DNA from: an uncultured Bacilli bacterium
GTDB lineage: Bacteria; Bacillota_I; Bacilli_A; RF39; UBA660
Reading direction: 5' to 3'
Length of the DNA: 64,000 bases
Assembly (NCBI GenBank): GCA_934176955.1
Contig: CAKPOS010000004.1
Location: forward strand, 1 to 64,000
Shown: in pieces, positions 45,079 to 52,232 of the stretch
How positions within the stretch are numbered: position 1 is the first letter of the stretch
Layout: each line of letters opens with the position of its first letter
The notes under the pieces: generated by a model
Databases searched by the model: none
Told to the model about the DNA's origin: nothing
Seen by the model: the letters and a program-made list of their open reading frames with translations, nothing else
Made by a program: the position numbers and the translations under genes

Positions 45079-45897
45079 TCATTGAAAACGATATAGATTA
45101 ATTGATGGTGTATTGAATAATCTAAAATTAATGTTATTTACCCCAATTCCATTAGAAATATAAATGTTTTTATTTTTTATCTCTTTTTCTTTTATTTCTC
45201 TTGCTCCAACTGGAAGAAGTAATTGTTTTATTCCAGGAAGATTGATTGAACCATTAATTGAATGACCTGCTAGAATAAGAGAAGATGATTTTTTTTGCTC
45301 TAAAACATCTAAAATGGCATCAGGTTCATGAACCATAGTAATATGATAAGTATTATCTTCTAAAGAAGCATATGCTGTATCAATATCCATATTTTTTAAT
45401 TTGCTTTCTAATCCTGTTAGGGATATTTTATCATTATTTTCATTATAAATATAGGTAGTTTCATTTTTAAGTAGAGTAATATTACTTTGAAGATAAATAT
45501 TTTTTAATGCTTCTTCATTACTATAATCTTGATCTCCCATAATTGCATAAGCTCCATATTTAGGTGTCAGTTTCTTTAAATAAGTAATTAAAAAATGAAT
45601 ATCTTGATTGGTTAACTGATAATCCTTATCTAATAAATCTCCTGTAAAAAGAATAATATCCGGTTTATTTCGATTAATTTCTTCAATGACCTTTTTTACT
45701 CTTTTTTCTGTAATGACTTTTTTATAATGAATATCAGAAAAATGAATAATCTTTAATCCTTTGTAACTTTCTGGAATTTGCTCTTTTAAGGCAATTTCAT
45801 GCGCAACTAATCCCGTTGTTCCTATAAATCGACTATAAAGAAGAAGAATAAAGAAGAGGGTCATTAAACTTAGAATAGTCATTAATAATTTTTTCAT
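45079..45897 (-). CDS. YkuE-like metallophosphoesterase, altered metal motifs
   Basis: 272 residues with an N-terminal anchor helix. FSDIHYKKV near 54 and LFTGDLLD near 87 give the first two metal-binding motifs. The expected GNHD is GDQDY (near 121) and the expected GHTHGGQ is GHSING (near 212), so two conserved His/Asn ligands are replaced. The fold is clear, but hydrolytic activity is doubtful. The ATG overlaps the end of the CPBP gene by one base. Confidence 0.8.
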   Translation of the reverse strand: MKKLLMTILSLMTLFFILLLYSRFIGTTGLVAHEIALKEQIPESYKGLKIIHFSDIHYKKVITEKRVKKVIEEINRNKPDIILFTGDLLDKDYQLTNQDIHFLITYLKKLTPKYGAYAIMGDQDYSNEEALKNIYLQSNITLLKNETTYIYNENNDKISLTGLESKLKNMDIDTAYASLEDNTYHITMVHEPDAILDVLEQKKSSSLILAGHSINGSINLPGIKQLLLPVGAREIKEKEIKNKNIYISNGIGVNNINFRLFNTPSINLYRFQ

Positions 45898-46619
45898 TAT
45901 ATCACCGTCGCTAAATAAGTAATTAATGCTAAAGTATTATGAAAAGTATGAGCGGTTATTGTAGAAAATATATTATCTGTCTTATGATAAAGATAAGCAA
46001 AGGTAAACCCTAAACTACAATAAGGAATTAAATATAATAAATCTAATGGTGTATTAAGAGAAGAAATGACATGCATTCCTCCAAAAATAAACCCTGATAA
46101 AAAAATATAAATATATTGATTTGAAGTTATATTTCTGATACTTTTTCTAAAGACTAATTCCTCGGTAATTGGCGCATAGATAATTAATTGAAAAGCCATA
46201 TAAATAGGGTAAGTATCAATTAATTGACGAACCGCTTTTTCATTAGTTGCTATCTGATTATTCAAAACAATAGAAATCATACAATTACTAATTATCATAA
46301 TCATCAGTCCTACTAACCAATATTTAAAAGAATATAAAATATGTTTTCCTACATCTTGATTAAAAAATTCTTTAAAATCTTTAATGAATGTTTTTCGATA
46401 AATAAAAATTAAAATACCCATTAATAATAAATCATTTATAAAAGATAACATAACTTTTATTGTACTAGATAAAGTATTCTCGTCGATTCCTAAGATTTTT
46501 ATCCATAAAGTAGGAATAATTGACCAAACTAAAATCAGAATAATTAAACCAAAAGAAATCATGCTATTAGTGATTATTTTTTCTACTTTATTAAAAATGT
46601 TTTTTTTCTCTTTTTCCAT
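45897..46619 (-). CDS. CPBP-family intramembrane metalloprotease
   Basis: 240 residues with about seven membrane helices. All three family motifs are visible: EELVFRKSIR (E-E-x3-R) near 154, FIFGGMHV (F-x3-H) near 180 and TAHTFHNTLAL (H-x3-N) near 223. These belong to the CAAX-processing/bacteriocin-processing (ABI) group of intramembrane glutamic-type proteases. The substrate is unknown. It forms a pair with the phosphoesterase-like gene downstream. Confidence 0.9.
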   Translation of the reverse strand: MEKEKKNIFNKVEKIITNSMISFGLIILILVWSIIPTLWIKILGIDENTLSSTIKVMLSFINDLLLMGILIFIYRKTFIKDFKEFFNQDVGKHILYSFKYWLVGLMIMIISNCMISIVLNNQIATNEKAVRQLIDTYPIYMAFQLIIYAPITEELVFRKSIRNITSNQYIYIFLSGFIFGGMHVISSLNTPLDLLYLIPYCSLGFTFAYLYHKTDNIFSTITAHTFHNTLALITYLATVI

Positions 46620-46793
46620 TACTTCACCACCATATAATAATCATTATAAACTATTTTGAATAAATCGACAAGTAGTTATCTTGTAGATAATAAGTCAGAT
46701 GTTCTATTCATTTATCTTGAGAAGTCAATTAAACTGCTTTCTTTTTTGGAAAAATTATAGTAGAATAATCATAAAGATGGGAGAGGATAAGTC

Positions 46794-48503
46794 ATGAAAA
46801 AAATACCATATGGAATATGTAATTATAGAAAACTTCAAGAAGAAGGATATGTTTATATTGATAAAACTTCTTATTTAGAAAGACTAGAAAATGTGGGAAG
46901 TACTCTTGTTTATTTAAGACCTGGTAGGTTTGGGAAGACTTTATTTACCAGTATGATGTATTATTACTATGATATAAAAAGTAAATCTTTATTTGATACT
47001 TTATTTAAAAATACTGATGTCTATCAACATCCAACAGAAAAGAAAAATAGCTATTACATTTTAAAGTTAGATTTTTCAGGAATGGATACAGGAAAAGAAA
47101 AAAATAGTGAGTTAGAAGAAGAGTTTAAAAAATGTTTATGTTTAGGCTTTAATGATTTTATGAATAAATACAGTATAGAAATTAATTTTGATAGTAATTC
47201 TTCTGTTCCTGCAATGATAAAAGATTTTTTATCTAGTTTTTATCAAAATAACTTAAAAAATAATATCGATAACAAAATGTATATTATGATTGATGAATAT
47301 GATAATTTCACGAATGCTATTTTAGCGGGTGATGGAACTAGATTTAGAAGTTTAGTTGGGAATAATGGGTTTATTAAATCTTTTTATGCGGCAATTAAAG
47401 AGTATGTAGGCTTAGGGGTTGTTGATCGAGTATTCATGACAGGAATTTGTCCAATAACCTTAGACTCTATGACAACAGGATTTAATATTGCAACTGATAT
47501 TTCTAGAGATATTCGTTTTACAACGATGATAGGGTTAACTCATGAAGAGGTAAAATCATTACTAAATGAAGTAGAAGAAGAAAAACAAGAGGAAATTTAT
47601 CAATTAATGATAAGTAATTATGATGGGTATTTATTTAATAAAGAACAAGAAGAAAAATCATTTAATGCAACTCTTGTGATGTATTTTTTAAATTATTATT
47701 ATGCTTTTAAAAAAATACCAGACAGTTTAATTGATATTAATATTGCTTTTAATTATGGTAAAGTAGAAAATTTAATCAAACTATATCAAAATAATTATTA
47801 TCAAGATATTTTAAATGATTTATTTACAACAGATACGGTAACGGGAATTTTGAAAGAAAAATTTAATTTAGAATATGATTTTACGAAAGATGATATTATT
47901 AGTTTACTTTATTATTTTGGTTATTTAACAATAGGGAAAGAAAATATATTTGATAATTCTATTCAATTTAAAATTCCTAATCAAGTGATGAAAGAAACTT
48001 ATAATCATTACTTTGTAAAGATATTAAATGATAGGAATATTACTTTTGATTCTAATTATTTAAGAGAATGCTATAAAGAATTAATCGTTGAAGGAAAAAT
48101 TAATAAAATTACTAACTATATTAAAGAAATTCTTTTCAAAGTAGATAATCGTGATTTTATTCAATTTGATGAAAAATATATCAAATTAATGTACTTTACT
48201 TTATTATGTGGAAATAAAAACTTTAATACTTATACAGAATACCCAACAAATCATGGGTATGTTGATGTGATGCTATTTAAAAATGGAAATTATTCTAAAT
48301 ATAACATCATGATAGAATTAAAATACATTAAAAAGTCTGACTATCGTAAAAATAAAAAATTACTTTCTCTAAAGAAAGAAGAAGCAAAAAATCAAATCAA
48401 TAATTATGTTAAAGATGAAAGAATACCAAAAGAGAATTTAAAGAAATATATTGTTATCTTCATTGGAGAAAAAGTAGAGGTAATAGAAGAGGTCGAAAAA
48501 TAA
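46794..48503 (+). CDS. AAA-ATPase-like/PD-(D/E)XK nuclease-like protein
   Basis: 569 residues. The N-terminal IPYGICNYRKLQEEGYVYID is the standard opening of the AAA-ATPase-like (PF09820) family. The P-loop is LRPGRFGKTLF near 43 (RPRRFGKS in relatives) and Walker B IMIDEYDNF near 164. The C-terminal nuclease-like domain has GYVDVM near 480 and the ExK of MIELKYIKK near 500. These proteins are abundant in gut bacteria and resemble mobile or defence-related NTPases, but the function is not known. Confidence 0.88.
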   Translation: MKKIPYGICNYRKLQEEGYVYIDKTSYLERLENVGSTLVYLRPGRFGKTLFTSMMYYYYDIKSKSLFDTLFKNTDVYQHPTEKKNSYYILKLDFSGMDTGKEKNSELEEEFKKCLCLGFNDFMNKYSIEINFDSNSSVPAMIKDFLSSFYQNNLKNNIDNKMYIMIDEYDNFTNAILAGDGTRFRSLVGNNGFIKSFYAAIKEYVGLGVVDRVFMTGICPITLDSMTTGFNIATDISRDIRFTTMIGLTHEEVKSLLNEVEEEKQEEIYQLMISNYDGYLFNKEQEEKSFNATLVMYFLNYYYAFKKIPDSLIDINIAFNYGKVENLIKLYQNNYYQDILNDLFTTDTVTGILKEKFNLEYDFTKDDIISLLYYFGYLTIGKENIFDNSIQFKIPNQVMKETYNHYFVKILNDRNITFDSNYLRECYKELIVEGKINKITNYIKEILFKVDNRDFIQFDEKYIKLMYFTLLCGNKNFNTYTEYPTNHGYVDVMLFKNGNYSKYNIMIELKYIKKSDYRKNKKLLSLKKEEAKNQINNYVKDERIPKENLKKYIVIFIGEKVEVIEEVEK

Positions 48504-48540
48504 AAGAGCATTTAATACTTCAAGTATTTTTGCTCTTTTT
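48502..48540 (+). terminator. Bidirectional terminator
   Basis: aaaagagca (48502-48510) pairs with tgctctttt (48531-48539), with an inner aatactt/aagtatt pairing; a T run follows. It lies between two convergent genes. Confidence 0.75.
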
Positions 48541-48553
48541 TCATAGATAAATT

Positions 48554-48925
48554 CTATTTAATAGAATGTTTAGATAGAATTTTTGTTTTTTTCTTTTCTA
48601 CTTTCTTTGAAGCAATAGTATTATCAAGATTAGTTGCTAATAATTCTTTTATAACAATTTTATTAGCTTCTTCTATATTCTTACTATTAAGTTTAGATAA
48701 TATTTTAGATAATATCTGCTTTTCTTTTTTCCATAAAGCAAAAATTTTTTCTTTAGGATAAAGATAAATATCTGTTGAAATATTCATTAATAATTGATTA
48801 GTAAGAGAAGACTCAAATTCTTCTTTTGCTTCATCAAAAGAAAGATTCTTTTCTTTAATAATTAAAGTAATGACTTCTAATTTTAATACTTCTATTCGAG
48901 AGTTAGTGCTACGATTATTTTTCAT
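48554..48925 (-). CDS. Helical hypothetical protein
   Basis: 123 residues from the ATG at 48925, which follows aaaggag. A longer frame to 48997 is rejected because it would cross the promoter at 48951-48979. The first 90 residues are predicted helical (IEVLKLEVITLIIKEKNLSF), and the tail is very basic (KKVEKKKTKILSKHSIK). No known family is recognised. A basic tail may suggest nucleic-acid binding, which is only a guess. Confidence 0.65.
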   Translation of the reverse strand: MKNNRSTNSRIEVLKLEVITLIIKEKNLSFDEAKEEFESSLTNQLLMNISTDIYLYPKEKIFALWKKEKQILSKILSKLNSKNIEEANKIVIKELLATNLDNTIASKKVEKKKTKILSKHSIK

Positions 48926-48950
48926 CTTTTTTACTCCTTTCAGTTTTTGT

Positions 48951-48979
48951 ATTATAAATAAAAATAGAGAAAATATCAA
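48951..48979 (-). promoter_or_regulatory. Promoter of the helical hypothetical gene
   Basis: On the minus strand, TTGATA (48974-48979), a 17-base spacer and TATAAT (48951-48956), about 25 bases before the start at 48925. Confidence 0.65.
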
Positions 48980-49166
48980 GCTTTTTAAAGAATTCAAGAA
49001 AGTAAGAAAGAATAGCGATATTTATTAATGATTATCTTTGGGCGTGTTTTTTTGTATATATTTATATTATTTTATCTTTTTTTAGTAGTTTATTGATAGT
49101 AATAGATAGCGTTTAATTAATTCAATTTTATGGGGTTACTTTAAAGTTATCTAGTAGTAAAGAAAA
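48980..49166 (+). other. Non-coding stretch before the retroelement
   Basis: With the flanking promoters, the gene-free interval runs from 48926 to 49233. I see no convincing frame, repeat or hairpin in its middle part. It is T-rich and shows no att-like or target-site duplication at the edge of the DGR. Confidence 0.4.
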
Positions 49167-49195
49167 TTGATTTTTTCTTCTTTTTTTGTTATCCT
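49167..49195 (+). promoter_or_regulatory. Probable promoter of the DGR target gene 1
   Basis: TTGATT at 49167-49172, a 17-base spacer and TATCCT at 49190-49195, about 38 bases before the start codon. Confidence 0.45.
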
Positions 49196-49233
49196 TAAAA
49201 TGATAGTAAAAGGATAGATAGAGGGTGAATTGG

Positions 49234-50226
49234 ATGATAAGACAGATTATCATTTTTTTAAAAAGAAGAAAAAATTATAAGTGGATTATTGGTATAATGA
49301 TAGGAATAATATTATCCTTAACAGGTGTATATGCAGCTACTCAATATACATCTAAAAATATATATTATAACAATGAAAAAAGTAGTTTATCTAGCGAGGA
49401 TGTACAAGGAGCTATTGATGAATTAGCTGAGAAGGCTAAAGCCCATGCTGGAAGTGGCTGCCCTAGTGGTTATGCTTGTATCCAGAAAAAAACCACTTTA
49501 GCTTTAGGAGATTATGTTAAGATGACACCTACTAAATCTTCTTATACAATAGATAAATCTAAAACAGGATATTCAATTACGCAAACCATTAATCCTCAAG
49601 AATTAAATTTGTGGAGAGTTATCAGCATCAATAATGATGGTACAGTAGAAATGATAAGCGAACATATATCCTCAACAGAAGTTTATTTCGCTGGAAAAAC
49701 AGGATATCTAAATTTAGTAGGTTATTTAAATGTTCTTGCTAGTCAATATGAAAATAGTACTTACACTAAAGGTTCAAGACATTTTGGTTATAATGGACAA
49801 ACGGAGTATATCACCGATACTTCCAAATTTACTAATCCAGCACCATGGACTTGTGATACTGGGGATAGTGGTTGCAGTACAGTCGAAAGTCAAGGAGGAG
49901 GGGATACATTATATGAAAAAGATTATAATTTAATTAATACTGTTCTTGGGACTAGTTTTGCTGCTAAACCAGGTGGTGGTGGTAGTGATTATTGGATGGC
50001 ATCCCGATATTATTTATATGCCTGGTCGACCTACTATCGCTGGTACGGACGTATTGTGGACGCCTCTGGAGTAGCCGACAACCGCTACTTGTATTACTAT
50101 AACGATTCAATTTTCAGTGAAAGCTTAGACAGCTGTTCTCTTCGCCCAATAGTGGTTCTAAAATCTGGACTCAAATATGAGGGAGTTGGGACAGAGGACC
50201 ATCCAATGAAGATATCAGTAAGTTAG
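49234..50226 (+). CDS. DGR target protein 1: membrane-anchored C-type-lectin-like variable protein
   Basis: 330 residues from the ATG at 49234, eight bases after gaggg; a GTG at 49225 overlaps that site. A basic N-terminus and one helix (about 17-34) anchor it, followed by SSLSSEDVQGAIDELAEKA, a motif common in phage tail-fibre and surface proteins. The rest is a C-type-lectin-like domain: ELNLWRVISINNDGTVEMIS, GQTEYITD, YWMASRYY, and LRPIVVLKSGL after the variable segment. Residues about 261-304 are the variable repeat VR1. The protein is expected on the cell surface with a diversified ligand site. It is closely related to the protein at 52210. Confidence 0.87.
   Translation: MIRQIIIFLKRRKNYKWIIGIMIGIILSLTGVYAATQYTSKNIYYNNEKSSLSSEDVQGAIDELAEKAKAHAGSGCPSGYACIQKKTTLALGDYVKMTPTKSSYTIDKSKTGYSITQTINPQELNLWRVISINNDGTVEMISEHISSTEVYFAGKTGYLNLVGYLNVLASQYENSTYTKGSRHFGYNGQTEYITDTSKFTNPAPWTCDTGDSGCSTVESQGGGDTLYEKDYNLINTVLGTSFAAKPGGGGSDYWMASRYYLYAWSTYYRWYGRIVDASGVADNRYLYYYNDSIFSESLDSCSLRPIVVLKSGLKYEGVGTEDHPMKISVS
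50014..50145 (+). repeat. DGR variable repeat VR1
   Basis: 132 bases corresponding to TR 50997-51128. Aligned codon by codon without gaps from the TGG at 50041. Over the 108 bases ending at 50145, I count 22 changes at the 38 template adenines and 18 at the 70 other positions. The 3' end ttctcttcgcc is identical to the template. Changes fall on AAC codons (Asn to Arg, Tyr, Ile, Asp, Leu), the DGR signature. This interval is more G+C-rich than its surroundings. Confidence 0.85.
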
Positions 50227-50240
50227 GTAGTGGGAAAATT

Positions 50241-50273
50241 ATCTCAAGAACGGCCTAAGGTCGTTCCTAAGAT
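50241..50273 (+). other. Conserved hairpin downstream of VR1
   Basis: atctcaagaacg and cgttcctaagat pair at 10 of 12 positions around gcctaaggt. The same core, gaacggcctaagg then cgtt, occurs in the hairpin after VR2. It lies 15 bases past the target stop codon, where known DGRs have a hairpin/cruciform needed for target recognition. Confidence 0.65.
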
Positions 50274-50305
50274 GGATTTTGGAGAAAAAAGAAAGAAAGG
50301 TTTAT

Positions 50306-50636
50306 ATGTCAGTAGTAAATATGGTGAATAATTTAAAAGAATTGTTTCCGGAATATGTAGTATTATTAAAAATTGGTACTTTTTATGAATGTTATAATGA
50401 TGATGCAAATATAATTTCTTATTTATTTCAGTATAAGATTAAAGTATTATCTAGTGGAGATAAAATATGAAGAAATAGACAAAATGGATTATAAAAGGAA
50501 AAATAAATATAAAGAAATTCATGTTAAAGCAAATGCTTATCTTAATAAACTAGATAGAATTGATAAGATTAAAGCTTATCTTTTAAAGAATAGTGCTAAA
50601 CTTAAAGAGGTAGAGAAATTGTTATATGAAAGATAA
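50306..50636 (+). pseudogene. DGR-associated MutS-domain-I-like protein, internally deleted
   Basis: From the ATG at 50306 (site gaaagg) the frame reads KELFPEYVVLLKIGTFYECY, then NDDANIISYLFQYK, and stops at 50470. It resumes one frame over as YEEIDKMDYKRKNKYKEI and continues to 50636. The first part matches the mismatch-binding N-terminal domain of MutS, seen as a small accessory protein in some DGRs. The segment expected between the two parts, roughly 30 residues in relatives as I recall them, is missing, together with a frame change near 50460. The gene is thus broken. Its end overlaps the Avd start. Confidence 0.65.
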
Positions 50637-50970
50637 ATTTTATGTAACGGAATTGATTAAAAAATTAATTGATAGTTTTGATCAATATTTAACAAATTTT
50701 CCTCATAAAGAAATAGAAATAAAAAGAGAAATTATGTCTACTTCTTATCAAATGTTGAAGATTGCTTATGAAGCAAATACAACTTTTGATTTGAATAAAA
50801 GAGTAGATATTCAAGATAAGATTGTCTCTTATATTAAATATTTAGATTATTTAGTTAATGTTTGTTATAATAAACATATTATTAATTCAAAAAGATATTT
50901 AAAATTTGGAGAAAATTTGGGTTATTTATTAAAATATGTTATTGGATGGCGAAAGTCATCTAGGGCTTAG
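50626..50970 (+). CDS. avd: DGR accessory variability determinant (Avd)
   Basis: 114 residues, all-helical, near the usual 110-130 of Avd, the four-helix-bundle protein that forms a basic pentamer and binds the reverse transcriptase and TR RNA. The C-terminus KFGENLGYLLKYVIGWRKSS is the clearest family mark (L-G-x-L-L-K-x-x-x-G-W-x-K-S). The ATG lies within the end of the MutS-like remnant, and TR begins 27 bases after the stop. It appears intact. Confidence 0.88.
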   Translation: MKDKFYVTELIKKLIDSFDQYLTNFPHKEIEIKREIMSTSYQMLKIAYEANTTFDLNKRVDIQDKIVSYIKYLDYLVNVCYNKHIINSKRYLKFGENLGYLLKYVIGWRKSSRA

Positions 50971-50996
50971 TTGTTTTGAAAAAGAGATATTGTTAT

Positions 50997-51128
50997 GATT
51001 ATTCCTCTTCGACTTCTTATAACTGGAACGGACGGAACGTAAACACCTCGGGGTCGAATAGCAACAACAACCTGTATAACTATAACAGTTCAAGTTTCAA
51101 CGCGTACAACAACGGCAATTCTCTTCGC
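50997..51128 (+). repeat. DGR template repeat (TR)
   Basis: A 132-base copy of the variable segment, between avd and the RT gene. It is rich in AAC codons (positions about 51021-51116: 11 AAC codons). Read in the VR frame it encodes YNWNGRNVNTSGSNSNNNLY followed by an N/S-rich stretch, an idealised version in which the variable sites are Asn. It ends with ttctcttcgcc as in both VRs and then diverges. No start codon serves it, and it is not translated in its context. It serves as the RNA template for mutagenic reverse transcription. Confidence 0.88.
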
Positions 51129-51136
51129 CTAGTAAC

Positions 51137-51188
51137 TTCTCCAAACTGAGGTAATATAAGAAATGCTTATATTAGAGATAATGGAGAA
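51137..51188 (+). ncRNA. Structured spacer downstream of TR (DGR RNA 3' part)
   Basis: Outer arms ttctcca (51137-51143) and tggagaa (51182-51188) enclose a perfect 9-bp hairpin, taatataag (51152-51160) with cttatatta (51166-51174). Known DGRs need a structured RNA between TR and the RT gene for cDNA priming. The boundaries of the RNA are not visible. Confidence 0.5.
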
Positions 51189-51267
51189 ATAGACTAAGTC
51201 CAATAGATTTATTCTATAAACAATAATTTAAAATATATCTGTTAGTAATTTAGATGAAAGGGGATAT

Positions 51268-52232
51268 ATGAAAAGAAAAAATAATTTATATCAAAAGATA
51301 TATAAATTTGAAAATATAGAGAGATGTTTTGATGAAATTTGTAAAAATACAAAGAATAAAAATAAAGTACAACAATTTAAAAGTTTTAAAGCAATTTATA
51401 TTAGTAGAATATATAATGATTTAAAAAATAAAACTTATGAAGTAGGAAAATTTCATGTTTTTTACATATATGATCCTAAGAAAAGAAGAATTGTTAGTCA
51501 AAATATGTATGATAAACTAGTGAATCATTTGGTTAGTCGATATATTTTGTATGAAGCATTAATTCCTTGTTTAATTGATTCTAATTGTGCTTCTAGACCA
51601 ATAAAGGAACATCGTATGCTTTAAAATTATATTATCAATATCGTAATATAATAAAAAGAAGATATGGTACTTATTATCTTTTAAAATGTGATATTCATTC
51701 TTATTTTGCTAGTATTGATATTGGAATATTAAAGAATAAATTAAGAAGAATAAAAGATGAAGATGCTTTAATGATAATTGATAAAATATTAGATAGTGAT
51801 ACTACACTTAGTATAGGGTTTATGAGTAGTCAAATATTGGGAATATTTTATTTAAATGATTTGGATCATTTTATCAAAGAAGAATTAAAAATTAAATATT
51901 ATATAAGATATCAAGATGATTTTATTTTATTTCATCAAGATAAACAATATTTAAATGTTTGTTTAGATAAGATAAAAGAATTTTTAAAAAATGAAAGATT
52001 AGAACTAAATCATAAAACTAGAATTTATAAAAATACAAATAATATTATTTTTCTAGGAAGAAATAAAGAGAATAGAAGTGCTAAATATAAGGAAAAGAGA
52101 AGAAAATTAAAACGTAAAAAATATTTATATGATATTGGTAAGATAAAATTAAATAGTTATTTAGCAAGTTATATGAATTATAAAAATCTCAATAAAGGAA
52201 TGGTGAAGAATGAAAAAAGAGAAAAGTTATAA
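51268..52232 (+). pseudogene. DGR reverse transcriptase with a -1 frameshift
   Basis: About 321 residues if the two frames are joined. The first frame (51268-51624) holds the N-terminal RT region, ending DSNCASRP. One base is missing at about 51598-51602; the frame then continues NKGTSYALKLYYQYRNII, KCDIHSYFASID (first catalytic Asp), GFMSSQILGIFYLND (SQ in place of the retroviral QG, a DGR mark) and YIRYQDDFILF (the YxDD active site). The length and motif order fit DGR RTs. As assembled it cannot make full-length enzyme without slippage; a sequencing error is possible. Its end overlaps target gene 2. Confidence 0.85.

Noticed and set aside
46794..48503. Insertion-sequence transposase
   Set aside because: Motifs are those of the AAA-ATPase-like/PD-(D/E)XK family; no DDE residues or terminal inverted repeats.
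50941..51128. TR as a coding sequence continuing Avd
   Set aside because: The Avd frame stops at 50970, and there is no start codon before TR; its coding look comes from being a copy of VR.
51268..52232. Group II intron or retron reverse transcriptase
   Set aside because: No maturase domain, intron ribozyme or msr/msd; the SQ and YQDD motifs with Avd and TR alongside fit a DGR.
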